Source: Maratus speciosus
Lineage: Eukaryota; Arthropoda; Arachnida; Araneae; Salticidae
NCBI GenBank assembly: GCA_963932465.1
Contig: OZ010787.1
Location: 32,678,087-32,742,086, forward strand
Reading direction: 5' to 3'
DNA length: 64,000 bases
Numbering within the stretch: the first letter of the stretch is position 1; each line of letters starts with the position of its first letter. Shown here piece by piece: positions 23,583 through 34,879 of the stretch. Under the pieces are notes generated by a model. That model was given only the letters and a program-made list of their open reading frames with translations. It did not search any database and was not told the DNA's origin. The position numbers and the translations under genes are program-made.

Positions 23583-23917
23583 AGTTATTTAAAACCGTTT
23601 CAACCTATAACAAAATAATCGATTACTGAAAAATCAATTTGCCTTACCGAGACTCGATTTTTTTTACATAGATTTACATGAATAAAATCACTGTTGCCAG
23701 ATAGTACATGCGAAATTGTCCGAGAGAATTCCTTTTCAAATAGAATTTTAGCAAAAAATATCGATATCGATGTTACAAAAAATTCTGATGTGATTGGGGG
23801 GAAATGGAGGTCATTTTCGAAATCGGCCCACCAACTAACATAAAAATCAGCAAAAACTTCACTTGTATTTTTCAAAAACTTCAATTTCGCAGTCCTTTGC
23901 AATTAATAAAATTTTAT

Positions 23918-24096
23918 TACCGTAATTTCCGGCGTATAATCCGCAGATGAAACAATTCTGTTTGGACACAGAAATTTTATTTAGTAATTGAAACCAAATA
24001 TTTGCCGCGATCAGATAAGTTACATTTTATTCAAAAAAGTTTCTGGGTCGAAAACTGATTGTTTGATCCGCGGATTATACGCCTGAAATTACGGTA
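23918..24096. mobile_element. TA-flanked MITE family O, copy 2
   Basis: TACCGTAATTTCCGGCGTAT, then AATCCGC; right end GCGGATTATACGCC then TGAAATTACGGTA. Interior CACAGAAATTTTATTTAG ... AAAGTTTCTGGGTC. Confidence 0.88.
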
Positions 24097-24906
24097 ATAA
24101 TATTATTATTAAAGGCTGAAGCATACGAAAAGTCATAATAGTAAATGTATCGCCATATGTTATCACTATTAGGTGCTGGAATTAACAAAAATATTTTTTT
24201 CTTTCAAATATTGCAATTCGAAGTAGGAGCCTCATATCAGGCTCAGGGTGACGAGAGGGTTAAAATGTATAATTCTGTCAAACATATCAATAATATATTA
24301 CCTACATATTATCATTCGGAAAGATTAATGTGCTAAACGTTGTAAAAATAAATAAAATTTATAATATGTTCTGATTTTATCACCAAGAAAATAATCCTTT
24401 TCAACACCACACACTGCACTCTTTCTCGTGTATCATCAACTTAATTATTTCGACGCTAGGCTTCTGATTTCAGTAAATTTGTGTTTGGATAAAACAAGTA
24501 TGTTGCATAAACAGTGGTTTGCGATCGAGATCATCGGATTTAGCGCTAATCCCTTTATCTAAGCGTCGGAATTTTATATTAAATTATCAGAACTTTGTCC
24601 TATAAATAATAATGAGGCATTATGGAAACGTAATCTTATTTGAAATATTTCTCATATAATAAGATAAGAGAGATTTGAAAAGTTTTTGAAATAAATACAA
24701 TAAAATATTTGCAAAATCTTACAAGAAATTAAAAATCTTGATCAAGTAAGTTGCTCATTCTCGGGATTTGTTGATTTTTTTTTTTAATTATAGAGGATGA
24801 GATATGAAATTCCATTTATATTTATTCGTAAAAGGATTCGTAACATCCACAAACATATTTTCAATCATTATCACCTGAGTATAAAAAGAAACAACCACCA
24901 CAAACT
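24097..24906. other. AT-rich intergenic DNA, nothing recognised
   Basis: The small open frame at 24145-24336 has no recognisable similarity, and I do not consider it a gene. Confidence 0.45.
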
Positions 24907-25123
24907 TTTACCTCTTAACGGTCGCATTAAATTACCGTTTAAAAATTCAAATTGCTTATTGGTACTACTTTTTTGAAAAAGAGTTATTTACCTTATTTAA
25001 TGACAGGTAAAATTATACCATAATAAAGCCAATTACACTATTTTTTAAAACTAGTGGGAATCAAACAATCTGAATAAAAGACACAGCTCGCGAATATCAC
25101 GGGAGCGAGAATTAAGGGGTTAA
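24907..25123. mobile_element. TTAA MITE family N, copy 2
   Basis: CTTAACGGTCGCATTAAATT at the left (the outer TTAA decayed to TTTA) and GAGCGAGAATTAAGGGGTTAA at the right. Collinear with 9482-9724, minus a short deletion near the right arm. Confidence 0.8.
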
Positions 25124-25662
25124 TTGGCGGTCAACGAAAAAAAGGTGTTGTATGAGGTAAGAAATTTTACAACGACAAAGAACAAGTGTGATCCTTGTAT
25201 GACTAGGGGAACGATGTATTTTGGAAAACTTAATACGCAAATTGGATGCCGTTCAGTGTTTTTGATTTCAGAAGCTGTATCGATTTAACTTGTTTGGATT
25301 TTATAGGCTTTGCGAAATTCTGTGTTGCAGCTGTTATCAAGAATGATAATTAAAATTGGCAATCCTCGTCAACAAACAATCCACTATAAGAGTGGCGTAG
25401 CATACAATGCTTAATACAACGAGCAATGAAATACAGTTTTAGAAATTTTACAAAGTATATGTGAGAATCGAACTACCCACCACTACGATAAAATGCCTCT
25501 AATGATTGCGCTAATTCAATGGTACTCGCTATGCAGCCCAAAAGCCACACACATGCCACTTTTCAGGTCTCATAGCGGTCACCTATTTTAGCCAACAATA
25601 ATTTTTTTTAATTATTTATTATGGCCGATTACCTCAAGAATTGCAATAAAAAGCTCATCAAG
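25124..25662. other. AT-rich intergenic DNA, nothing recognised
   Basis: No coding or repeat structure recognised. Confidence 0.45.
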
Positions 25663-25828
25663 CAGGGATGAGAGCGCTCCGACACAAATGACCGATTACT
25701 ACCACTAAACTTTAATAGTATTTGTCGCATTATTTATAACAGAATTTCTGAGATTTAATAAAGTGAAGAATACTACAAAAATTTAGTGGTAGTAATCAGT
25801 CATTTTGGTCGTAGTGCTCTCATCCCTG
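25663..25828. mobile_element. hAT-like MITE family L
   Basis: CAGGGATGAGAGCGCTCCGA at the left and GTAGTGCTCTCATCCCTG at the right. The arms extend through AAATGACCGATTACTACCAC and its mirror. The interior is the shared core, ACCACTAAACTTTAATAG ... AAAAATTTAGTGGT. No clear 8-bp duplication. TCAAG lies close to both ends. Confidence 0.8.
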
Positions 25829-26144
25829 TTCAAGTAGCGGGTTCCCACAAAATTTCCAAGATAAATCTAAATAGAAAACTTTTGTAAGGAAATCATGGTG
25901 GTACTAGTTTTGGTTTAGTGTCTATAAAAAGAGACCACTCCTAGGCTTGACTTTTTTATAATAGATTCCCTCACCTTAATTCATACTATATTTTCTGTCA
26001 ATAAATAAAGGGAATATCACATTTACGCAAACTATGGTGTGAGAATACTTTTCACAAAACGTAGTGAGCACCACTGCTTTATAAACACAAGAAGTCTATG
26101 TGACGTCATTGAGATGTAAAACCACCGACCCCTGAATACTAGGC

Positions 26145-26334
26145 CAGTGTTACCAGTGGGCTACTTTTTTAAAATTCAGATTTCTTGATTGGCACCACTT
26201 TTCAGACATGGTAAAATTCCTCTTGTTTTCGCCTTAATTAATATGTCATTAAATAAGGCGAATTTTTCTATTTCAAAAAAGCGGTCCCAATCAAGAAACC
26301 TTAATTTTAAAAAAATAGCCCACTGGCAACACTG
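26145..26334. mobile_element. hAT-like MITE family J, copy 1, inside R2
   Basis: CAGTGTTACCAGTGGGCTAC at the left and AGCCCACTGGCAACACTG at the right. Flanked by TACTAGGC (26137-26144) and TACTAGGT (26335-26342), an 8-bp duplication with one change. R1 and R3 show the single-copy TACTAGGCCT empty site. Interior GGCACCACTTTTCAG ... CGCCTTAATTAATATG. Confidence 0.92.
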
Positions 26335-26421
26335 TACTAGGTCTGTGCGGTAACACAAATATGGATGTTTTCGTAGGCGGATTTCTTTCCACGTTTGCAC
26401 TGTCCCTTGAATTTGAATATC

Positions 26422-26527
26422 CATAGCTGCAAAGTTTTACACTTTTTTCCTACCACTATTTTTGATCACAAAAATTTGCTTTATTTAATCCTATGTAGTA
26501 AAAAAAGCGTAAAAGATGGCAGCCACG
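26422..26527. mobile_element. MITE family B, copy 3, inside R2
   Basis: CATAGCTGCAAAGTTTTACA at the left and GCGTAAAAGATGGCAGCCA at the right. Shorter than other B copies. The centre keeps GCTTTATTTAATCC. Confidence 0.7.
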
Positions 26528-26879
26528 AACCAACAACTTTCAAAAGTTTTCCCACGCTTGTTTTTCTCATATTAAATAAATCAAAGAAAGCTTTAAAAAA
26601 TACTCTTGTCTACATTAAAAGTACAATACAAAGGCCTAAAAATATCGACTTATGACAACCGCCATTTTTGTGTCAGCGCGCAGGGCTAGTATTCAGGGGT
26701 CATTGTGTAACACAAAAAATGCCATGGTCACAACGGCGACAAAACTGTGATATCTTAACGCATTGAAGAACAGCATTTAAAAAATGAAATCTGGGTTTTA
26801 AATCAGTAGATGCTCCTCTCTCTTCTTAAAACCTTTCATAAATTGGTTCTTAGACAGGTTTTTCATGTTTATGCATCAA

Positions 26880-26899
26880 TATATATATATATATATATT
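26880..26899. repeat. (TA)n microsatellite
   Basis: About ten AT units. Similar short runs lie at about 41588-41609 and 56371-56400, and a TG run at about 46600-46615. Confidence 0.85.
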
Positions 26900-27333
26900 C
26901 AATTTGCAAATGTAATGTAAAATGACTTGCAACCTATAAAAATGTGGGTAACATTATATAAATGTGTTTTCTGTAAGGTAGAATTTAAGCTCTTAGTAAA
27001 TGATGTACGTTTAAATAAAAACGTTATCTCTTCGGCAATTTCCGTCCGCTAGTGTTAAATTCGTGACAGTAAGTCTTTCAGGCATAATACAGGTAAAATA
27101 TGATTTTTTAAAACTACTGATGGCCATTCACCAAAATTTGGGAAGAACTTCGTTTTGGCACTAGAAATGGAGATCCGATGAGTCCCCGAATAAAGTTGTT
27201 TTACCATGTTTTTTGCTGAAAAAGGTGTAGAATTTTTAACCCTGGAAAGGGGAAAGTTCAGAACTTTTTACATAGGTCAAGTGGAGTAAAGCTTCTTATG
27301 TACGAATTGAATATTTCCAATTGAGCGAAAAAA

Positions 27334-27405
27334 TGCGCATGCTAGGAATCGAACCGAGGTCTATGGCTTACGAGGCCAATGCTTTACCGTTTAAACTAAC
27401 TGGGC
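27334..27405 (-). tRNA. tRNA-Thr-like (anticodon CGT), probably a pseudogene
   Basis: A 72-nt cloverleaf-like sequence on the minus strand. D-stem and internal box A resemble TAGTTTAAACGG. The anticodon loop CTCGTAA sits between GGC and GCC. A perfect box B, GGTTCGATTCC, lies in the T-loop. At least three of seven acceptor pairs fail (GCCCAGT against ATGCGC), which argues against function. Followed by a T run in its own direction. Confidence 0.5.
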
Positions 27406-27447
27406 CAACAACCAGCCAGCAGATTTTGCTCAGATAGCTTACTTTCT

Positions 27448-27519
27448 ACCCAGTTAGCTTAAACAGTAAAGCATTGGCCTTGGAAGCCAAGGATATGGGT
27501 TCGATTCCAAGCCTGTCCA
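27448..27519 (+). tRNA. tRNA-like (anticodon TGG, Pro by code), probably a pseudogene
   Basis: A 72-nt homologue of the other two. Anticodon stem TTGGC/GCCAA is perfect, around CTTGGAA. The D-stem GCTT/(A)AAGC-type pairing is partly lost, the T-stem has mismatches, and box B is GGTTCGATTCC. A TTTTT run follows. Its close likeness to the Thr-like copies suggests the Pro anticodon is a mutation, not a true tRNA-Pro. Confidence 0.5.
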
Positions 27520-27722
27520 TTTTTTCGCTCAGTTGGAAATATTTAATTCGTATAATAACTTTACCAATCAGTTTGATTGTGTTAAAATAATAGTTCATCT
27601 ACATATTCATAGTTTATATGGAGTTCCTTTACCTGCAGTTTAGTCTGTTGAGCTGTCTATACGACAGACCAGATGTTACTACCAATAAGGTTTTCTGAGC
27701 GAAATATGCTGGCTGGTTGTCG

Positions 27723-27794
27723 GCCTAGTTAGCTTAAGCGGTAAAGCATTAGCCTTGTAAGGCAAGGATCTGGGTTCGATTCCCAGCCTGGGCA
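27723..27794 (+). tRNA. tRNA-Thr-like (anticodon TGT)
   Basis: Best of the three. Acceptor GCCTAG pairs with CTGGGC (one G-T pair). D-stem GCTT/AAGC is complete. T-stem CTGGG/CCCAG is perfect around TTCGATT. A six-T terminator follows directly. The anticodon loop CTTGTAA reads Thr, but stem TTAGC/GGCAA has two mismatches. Could be a live gene or a recently decayed copy. Confidence 0.6.
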
Positions 27795-28689
27795 TTTTTT
27801 CTCTCAGTTGAAAATATAATTCGTATGATTACTTTACCAATCAGTTTGATTGTGTTAGAATAATAGTTTCTTATGTAGTTCTTAATTCTGAATCAAATGA
27901 AACCATTTGCAAGTCGATACCATCATTTGTTGCAATGTTATGACTGGTTTTAGGAAAATAAAGTCGAAAATTATACTTACGCAAAAAAATCGGTTTTTAC
28001 AGTAACTGATGAAAAATTGGAAGAACATCGTTTTGGCAACAAATATGTTGATTCGATGAGCCCCCAATAATTAAAGTTGTTTTAGCGTTTTTTGAGCTTT
28101 GGGCAAAATGGGGGAATTTTTACGCAGGGAGAAAGTTCGACTTTTTATGATTTGGTCAAATAGAGTATCATTTGATATGTATTTTTTAATTCTTAATCGA
28201 GTAATATCCTCGCTGGTAGATACGATTATTCATTATAAAATTATGGTAGGTTTTATGAATACAAAGTAATGAATTGTACTTTATTACTTAGCACAGCTTT
28301 GTCACATTTATTTTATGTTCAAAACATGTTGTTTGTATCAGATCAAGTAATCTCAAACTTATTAAATGTCTTCAAAATAGCATTATAAAAATCAGGATTA
28401 TCTTCATCTTCTTCAAGGTCGTTAAAGTTGTCAAAATCCGTGTATTATTAATTTTGTATTCATAAAACCATTCACGACTTTGTATTCAGAAAACCTGCCT
28501 AATTTTATAACAAATAATCGTATGGAATTGCTGATAGTGTCATTCGATTCAGAATTAAAACACCATAATAAACAATATCCCACTTGATCTAATTAAAAAA
28601 TGTTAAATTCTCCCCCTGAGTTAAAATACACCTCTTTTGCAACCCAACGGAATCTTTATTGGAGAATTAAAGCCATATTTATGGCCAAA

Positions 28690-29195
28690 AAGAGATATTC
28701 ATTTTTACTGGTTCAAGTTTAATCGGTGGTAGTTAGTCCCTGCGTTTCTGCCATATTATGTCAACCTAAACAACTTCCTTGGTGAACAACTTCCTCAGTG
28801 AAAGATATTATAAGACAGCTGCAAAGTTTCACGCATTTTTCCTGCCACTATTGTTTAATAGAGAAATTAGTCTTATTTTATCATCGAAAACATAAGGTAA
28901 AATAAAGTAAATTTTCCTGAAAAAAATAGTGGTAGACAGAAACCGTAAAAGTTGGAAGCTATGCTATAATAACAGGCCTAACTTAAATCAGTAAATACGA
29001 AAATAAATGTTTACCATGAAAATTTTCTATTCAAAATTTACTGGTGTAGGTTTGTTCTGGCGGTAATCAGAAACTGTTGATCGGGTGTAAAAAAAATCAA
29101 CCACAATCTTGTGCCAACCTCCTCAGTTACTTCACTCGCAACTGGTAGAGTCTACACTATATGTGCCCTCCTCTTTATTCATAACTTCATTCTTT
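28690..29195. mobile_element. Family P element, copy 1 (boundaries approximate)
   Basis: The right part, CCTCCTCAGTTACTTCACTC, then GCAACTGGTAGAGTCTACAC, is the inverted counterpart of the left end at 35.7 kb. The left part, CATATTATGTCAACCTAAAC, matches the copy at 38.35 kb. A family B element lies inside. A further loose relative may occupy 29341-29480. Confidence 0.5.
28814..28963. mobile_element. MITE family B, copy 4
   Basis: ACAGCTGCAAAGTTTCACGC at the left and CCGTAAAAGTTGGAAGCTATG at the right. Interior GCCACTATTGTTTAATAG ... AAAAATAGTGGTAGA. Confidence 0.7.
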
Positions 29196-30725
29196 TAAGC
29201 AACTATCATTTCGCGACACTATTCTCAATTCACTTCAATTAATCTATTCAACTGGGACGTTAAGAACCATTTCCTGTGTTATTGCCCCCTAGTCACAAAC
29301 TGGGACATATAGACTTCACCTATGTGTCACATTGAGGGCCTGATTGAATGGGATAAATTTCCACCAGTAAAAAGGAATAAAACATTTTCCCTTATTTATG
29401 ACATTAATTTTCCACGATTCAGCGAACTAAATTTTCTGTTAAAAGTTACTGGTGAAAGTTTTCCCCATTGGTAAACAGGTCTTGGCCACAATAGTCATTT
29501 TCCACGTCACGTGACCTTATTGTTCAAAATATCGGTTCGTTTGTGTCACGGTCAGAGGAAAATACTAAAGTTTTATCTCGAACGACGCTATTTTTGTAGG
29601 GAAATTATTGCTTTCTTTAACTACAGATTTTTTTTTCTATTATATCTGGCGAGTATTACAATACGATAATAGTGGTATTCAAAATAAAATTTCAGTACTT
29701 TCGTGGCAACAGTGATCACAATTTTTTCATATTTTGATACATTTCGGGTCACGGTGCTACTAGTCTGCCTCCACAAGCGATCAAAAAACGCACCTTCTAA
29801 AGAACTACTAAATCCTGAAATTGTCTGATTCACAGAAAATTGATCCATAAATGGCAAATCTATAAGTAAATCAAGTAATATTGTTTAAAAGTGACAACAC
29901 AAAAGTTTTTTGACTATACAAATGCACCTATGACAATTATAATGGCACTTTTTTAAAAAATAAGTAAAATTGATTTTTATAGTAAATTAATGTAACTGAA
30001 AGAAAATAATCAACGCTATTTCAAGAAAATTTCGATAATTTATACATGTATTTTGTGTTAAAATTATGTAAATGAAATGAAATCAAATGTGTGGAATAAT
30101 GGCAATCATTGCTTCAAACATTTTTCCATAAAATTTTTTAAAGAGTTTACTTAAAAACAAAGCAATTTCGAAAAATTCTAGTATATGTATAGTTTAAAAA
30201 GTAAAGGAATCCACGCAATCAAATAAAATATTTTAAATACTTTCAAAGCATTACTATTATATTTTCAAGTGCTCCAGTTTGAAGAGTTTAGTTCCAGTTT
30301 AAAGATTCTCGTTGTAATACTTTCTTTGGTCATAAATCACAATTAAGACTTCACAGAAATATCTCTGGACCGCCCATTTCAAGTATAATTTGCCTCACTT
30401 TTGGAATGTCACATTTAACATGTTATCAAGTGTAGAAGTTATCCTAAATATATTTGTCGCTGTCATTGTGCTAAATATTTTCTGAGTGCCGCTACCATAA
30501 ATAATTTCACATTTAAATTTGAAAATAAATGTATTATACAGTTTTTAAATATATATCATAATCACGAAATAAGAAAAAATAATTTTAATAAACTTTATTT
30601 ATACGTTTAATTATCCTAAAAAAATAATATGTTTCAAATAGTTTTAAAGTGATTAAAATTTTTTTTAGTAAAAAATGCACTGTCATGTGTTTATCTATAA
30701 TTTTGTCAGAATAGAGAATATTCAT
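29196..30725. other. AT-rich intergenic DNA
   Basis: No gene recognised. 29360-29450 contains CCACCAGTAAAAAGG ... AAAGTTACTGGTG, an isolated core-motif pair with little terminal repeat around it. The rest shows no structure I can support. Confidence 0.45.
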
Positions 30726-30971
30726 TTAACCCTTAAATGCGCGATTTTTATTTTGTTTCGAAAAAAATTATATATAATTCTCTGAAAGGTACTACACAGG
30801 AAAAATAATGAAAAAAATCAGAGGTACATTTTTCATATTATACGTCAAACTTTTCTTCTGTTGCACATCTGCCATACAAATAAAAACTATTTTCGTGTGG
30901 CTGTTTTACGCTAAAATAATGCAAATTAGTAAATACTTTAATAAGTATGTCTCCGAATATCTTATTTTATA

Positions 30972-32786
30972 CAGAGGGTTTCTAAACTCATGGTACAAAC
31001 TTTAAGGGTAGGTAGAGCACACAGTAACAATCATTTATTGCATAGGAATGTATGGGACCAAGTGACGCCTTAAGGTAAAAACACCAGAGGGGCAATTATG
31101 CCACTTTTTTAAATTTTCAATATTTCTCATTCATACCAGAAAAATTTTATGCTATCCGTTTCTTGACATTTCAGAATTACTTAACAATAAAATTCTTCTT
31201 TGAAAATTTTTGGTATGAAATCGAAATTTTTGAGTTATAAAAAGTGCAAAACTGGCAAACTGATCAAACGGGATACATGAATAATAATAAAAAAAATGTT
31301 TATTTACAATGTAATTTACAAGTAAATAATAATGCATACAATAATATTACAATAAGTGTTCAAAATTGCGCCCACCAACTGTAATACATACTTGGCAGCG
31401 TCGGTGGAACGATTGGCGTACACTTCTAAAGATGTCAGGCATTTCCCTCACACGTGCAGCAGCTTCGGATATGCGAGCTACTAGATTTTCGTCTGAGTCA
31501 ACTGAAGTCTCATAAACAAGACTCTTCAGATGTCCCCATAAAAAAAAAAAATCAAGGCTCTATAAATCGGTAGATCGCGGTGGCCAAGGAACTGGTCCAC
31601 CACGCCCAATCCATCGCGTCCCAAATGTGGCATTCGGGTAACTGCACACATCAGTGGTGAAGTGCGCTGGCGCTCCATCATGTTGAAACCACATCCGGTT
31701 ACGAATGACGATCGGAAGATATTGCAGCAGTTCTGGTAAAACCTGTTGCAAAAAAATAAGGTAACAGCGACCATCCAGTCTCTTTGTTTAGTAGGTATGG
31801 GCCAATCAAATAATTATTAACAATACCCGGCCACAAATTCACAGAAAATCGTTGTTGATAAGCATGTGGCCGCGTTGCATGTGGATTATTGGTTGCCCAA
31901 AGATGGAAATTGTGCGCTTTAAATACACCCTCGCTTGTAAATACTGCCACACCTGTAAATAGAATATGAGCAGTAAAGTCTGGCTGCCATACATGTTACT
32001 GGCAAAATTTCAACCGCAGAAGATAGTCTTCCGGATTCAAAGTTTGCACACGTTGAAAACGGAAGGGATGGAATCAATTTTCATTTAACACTCTACAAAC
32101 GGTCGGATGACTCACACCTAAATTCTGTGCAACAGCTCTTGTACTTGATTCGGGTCTTTCACTCACAAAATTCAAGATAATTTCTTCCAGTCTTGCACTG
32201 CGTACAGCTCTTTCTCGCCCAGTTTCCTGTCTGGTGACGCGAAAGAAAGCTCACGGTGTAAGCGCTGAAACATTCAATGATCAGGCATTCTTCTGCGAGG
32301 AAACTGCTCCTGATACATTCGTAGGGCAGCTCTGGCGTTGCCATTTGCACTACCATACATGAAAGGCATGTCGGCATTTTCGGCATATGTAAAGTCTTCC
32401 ATGACGAACGATAGCACAATTAAAAATGGCGATTTCTTCTACTTGAATGCATGGTATTGAACGGCGACCAGTGACTTACTGCCCTCTACCGCCAGTGAAA
32501 TCAACCAAAGACTCCATTTCTATTTCAAAAAATTTCGATTTCACACCAAAAATTTTCAAAGAAGAATTTAATTAGAAAGTAATTATGAAATGTCAAGAAA
32601 AGAATAGCATAAAACTTTTCTGGTATGAATGAGAATTTTTGAAAATTAAAATAGGGTCTTAATTGCCCCCCTGTTGTTTTTACCTTTATGCGTCGCTTGG
32701 TCCCATACATTCCTATACAATAAATGATTGTTACTATGTGCTCTACCTGCCCTTAAAGTTTGTACCATGAGTTTAGAAACACCCTG
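30972..32786 (-). mobile_element. mariner-type transposon, 1.8 kb, TA duplication
   Basis: Bounded by CAGAGGGTTTCTAAACTCAT and ATGAGTTTAGAAACACCCTG with TA on each side (30970-30971, 32787-32788). The terminal inverted repeats extend about 270 bp each, unusually long for a mariner. Related repeat copies at 15.1 kb and 53.5 kb lack it and show the empty TA site. Confidence 0.95.
31347..32402 (-). pseudogene. mariner-type transposase, nearly full length, inactivated
   Basis: The span of about 352 codons fits the roughly 340-360 residues of this family. In order: an N-terminal helix-turn-helix region beginning MEDFTYAENADMPFMYG; an SHPTVCRVLNEN segment (second DNA-binding helix); NNPHATRPHAYQQRFSVNLW; WFQHDGAPAHFTTDVCSY with the second catalytic Asp; RWIGRGGPVPWPPRSTDL; a frame resuming as SLDFFFYGD; and a C-terminus ending NFEHLL before the stop. 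Defects: several frameshifts, in-frame stops (including straight after STDL), and an expanded A/T run near 31541. Inactive as it stands. The long terminal repeats around it match each other well, so the copy may be moderately young. Confidence 0.9.
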
Positions 32787-32816
32787 TATAATTATTTATT
32801 TTATAAAACTTTACCT

Positions 32817-33272
32817 TTAACCATTTCACCCCTTGTGGGGCAAGTGATTGCGTTCCCGTAATGTTGAACTCACACCGGAATTTTTGAAGATTTCTATTTC
32901 AAAATAATTAAAAGCAATTTTACAGCTTTTTTTCCACCAAAGTTAGAAAAGTAAAATTTGATAAATTTTTTCTGGTGTAAAACTTCATTAATCGTAGGTG
33001 GTACATAATATATACCGCCGCCCTTCAAGGGGTTAATTCCCATGATAGACTACGTTCTAGAAATTATGTAGTTCAGTGAATCTGACTTCACGCTAGAAAA
33101 TTTTAATGGTTAATTTCGCTTTCTTTCAATACGGAATTTCTGTTTTTTACTTTAAATAACTATTTCTCTTTTAATTTTATGGTGTGAATTAGGTATATGC
33201 GAATAAAAAAAAGCTATTAAATCCAAAACAGTGTTGTTTGCATATATACAAAGCTGTGCACTAAAGGGTTAC
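32817..33272. repeat. Repeat U, copy 1, interrupted by family A
   Basis: Left end TTAACCATTT, then the A element, then TTCCCATGATAGACTACGTT, ending GTGCACTAAAGGGTTA. The copy at 53559-53799 lacks the A insertion. T and U lie side by side at both loci, so they may be one composite element or an old segmental duplication. Confidence 0.75.
32825..33036. mobile_element. TTAA MITE family A, copy 3, inside repeat U
   Basis: CCCCTTGTGGGGCAAGTG at the left and CCCTTCAAGGGGTTAA at the right. Its left TTAA has decayed to TTCA. The empty site, CCCTTTAATTCCC, is seen at 53.56 kb. Confidence 0.85.
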
Positions 33273-34018
33273 ATTTATATATATAATTATATTGAAAAGT
33301 ATAATCTTAACCAATTTGTGCCTGGCGTCCTAATTTTGGGACGCTTTCTTAAAAAAATTCCCATTACAAATTCAATTATGATATCCTTTCAAAACTTAGT
33401 AAAATATATCCTTAGTATTTGATTTCGATATTTATCCATAAATGGCAGTGCATTTTTAAGAATAAAAAGGTGAAATAAATGTATATGTAGTTCAATGTTC
33501 GATTTTCTTGAAATAAAATGGCGCGTAAGAAAAGGTAAGATATTTCTTTTATTTTTTTATGAATCATTTTATAAGTGGTATTTATTTATAAGACGAAACA
33601 TTATTTTAGAATACGTATTTTTGAATTTTTTCTGATTTCTATTTTTTTGTCCGAATTTGAACCTTTATATATCGTCCCAATTTTGGGACGCTAGGCACGA
33701 ATGGGTAGGGGTTTTGTCCGTTACTGTCTACGCATTAAATGTATATTTTATGCCATTTATTTTGTTACAAAATGGTTACATACCATTCGGATTATTATTT
33801 GGTTATAAAATTATTATTTAGATTATTATTTGACTATTCTTTGTTATTACTATAGGGGAAACTCTACTTTTGTTATTACTATAGGGGCTGGGCTCGGTTG
33901 AAGAACAAGACACCCACCTTTTCCCACCCTTAGCTATTGGCTTAGTAAAAATTTATATCATACCGTTATGTTTTGTACTAGTTTAGTATTTAACATCCTG
34001 AGGTTACTAAAATATATA

Positions 34019-34498
34019 CAGCAGAACCTCGATTAACCGACGAAATTGGGACCGAACCAACAGCGGATAATCAAATATCCGGAAAATCGGGAATTTATCA
34101 ATAATCATCTAGTTTAATATGCAACATCGTCATCGAACTGCTGTTAGGACTATTTTAACTGCTTAATAAATATCTAAGTTTAAATTATACATGAAAATAA
34201 TTTTATTTGTTTAGAACAGGGACGTGTACACAGAAGGGGGGGGGGGGAGAGTATAATTATCCCGGGATCGGATCTTGTGGGAGCTCAAGCTAATTCCAAT
34301 GGAATTCGAAGAAAGGTGAACCAAAATTCTTATATCTACACGTGGTTTGGAAAGGAACACTTGCATACACAAGGAATGTGAAAGTAAAAAATAAATAAAT
34401 AAATAAATAAAATAAAACATGGGAAAAAATTCAGAATATCGACATCTGTTTACACAGAGTTCCGGTTACACGAGAATCGTATAATCGAAGTTCTACTG
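34019..34498. mobile_element. pogo/Tigger-type non-autonomous element, TA duplication
   Basis: CAGCAGAACCTCGATTAACC at the left and TATAATCGAAGTTCTACTG at the right, with TA flanks at 34017 and 34499. The CAGTAGAACCTCGATTA type of end is characteristic of pogo-like elements in animals. A G-run lies near 34240. No coding. Confidence 0.85.
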
Positions 34499-34879
34499 TA
34501 CCATATATACTCGTGTGTAAAACGAAGAATTTCTGACAATTTTCTGCAAGTAAATTTGGGGGGGAGGGTAGGCTTATACGCGAGTCAATTACAAAAAAAA
34601 AAAAACCTTCGAATACTGCAAAAGTCTGATTTTTTAATAAAATAATATATAAAATATGCAAATAATAATAATTTCTTATTAAAAAAATTTCAATGTTTTT
34701 TTTTTTTTTTTTTTTTTTTTTACTTACTAATTTTTCGCATTAGAAAGTGAAATCTTTGGTTTTATTTTGTGCGAAATTGAAGTAAAAAGATGGGAGGTCG
34801 ACATACGCGAGTTTTTGATTTTTTGCAGAATTTGCATTCAAAAGTTAATGGATCGGTTTATATGCGAGTACATACGGTA
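34499..34879. mobile_element. TA-flanked MITE family Q
   Basis: TACCATATATACTCGTGTGT at the left and ATGCGAGTACATACGGTA at the right. It directly abuts the pogo-type element. A long T run at 34697-34720. Confidence 0.7.

Larger units (their letters stand above)
26126..26702. mobile_element. MITE family R, copy 2, interrupted by J1 and B3
   Basis: Left GACCCCTGAATACTAGGCC, right GGGCTAGTATTCAGGGGTC. With J1 and B3 removed it aligns with R1 and R3 through GTCCCTTGAATTTGAATA, AAGAAAGC, and GCCATTTTTGTGTCAGCGC. A three-element nest. Confidence 0.8.
27110..28215. repeat. Duplicated unit carrying the tRNA-like genes
   Basis: Flanks of the tRNA-like sequences are also repeated. TTTACCAATCAGTTTGATTG follows tRNA-likes 2 and 3. 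GCTGGCTGGTTGT precedes copies 1 and 3. The outer blocks 27120-27320 and 28010-28210 share TTTTGGCA, GATGAGCCC-like and GGAGAAAGTTC-like segments. The arrangement suggests local duplication and inversion, or a tRNA-headed repeat. Confidence 0.65.
30726..32820 (+). repeat. Repeat T, copy 2, interrupted by a mariner element
   Basis: Starts TTAACCCTTAAATGCGCGAT and runs to CTTATTTTATA at 30971. After the mariner it resumes TAATTATTTATTTTATAAAA. The uninterrupted order is visible at 15072-15350 (minus strand) and at 53500-53562. Confidence 0.85.

Noticed and set aside
27334..27794. Three confident functional tRNA genes
   Set aside because: Stem mismatches in copies 1 and 2 and in the anticodon stem of copy 3. 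Kept only as tRNA-like features.
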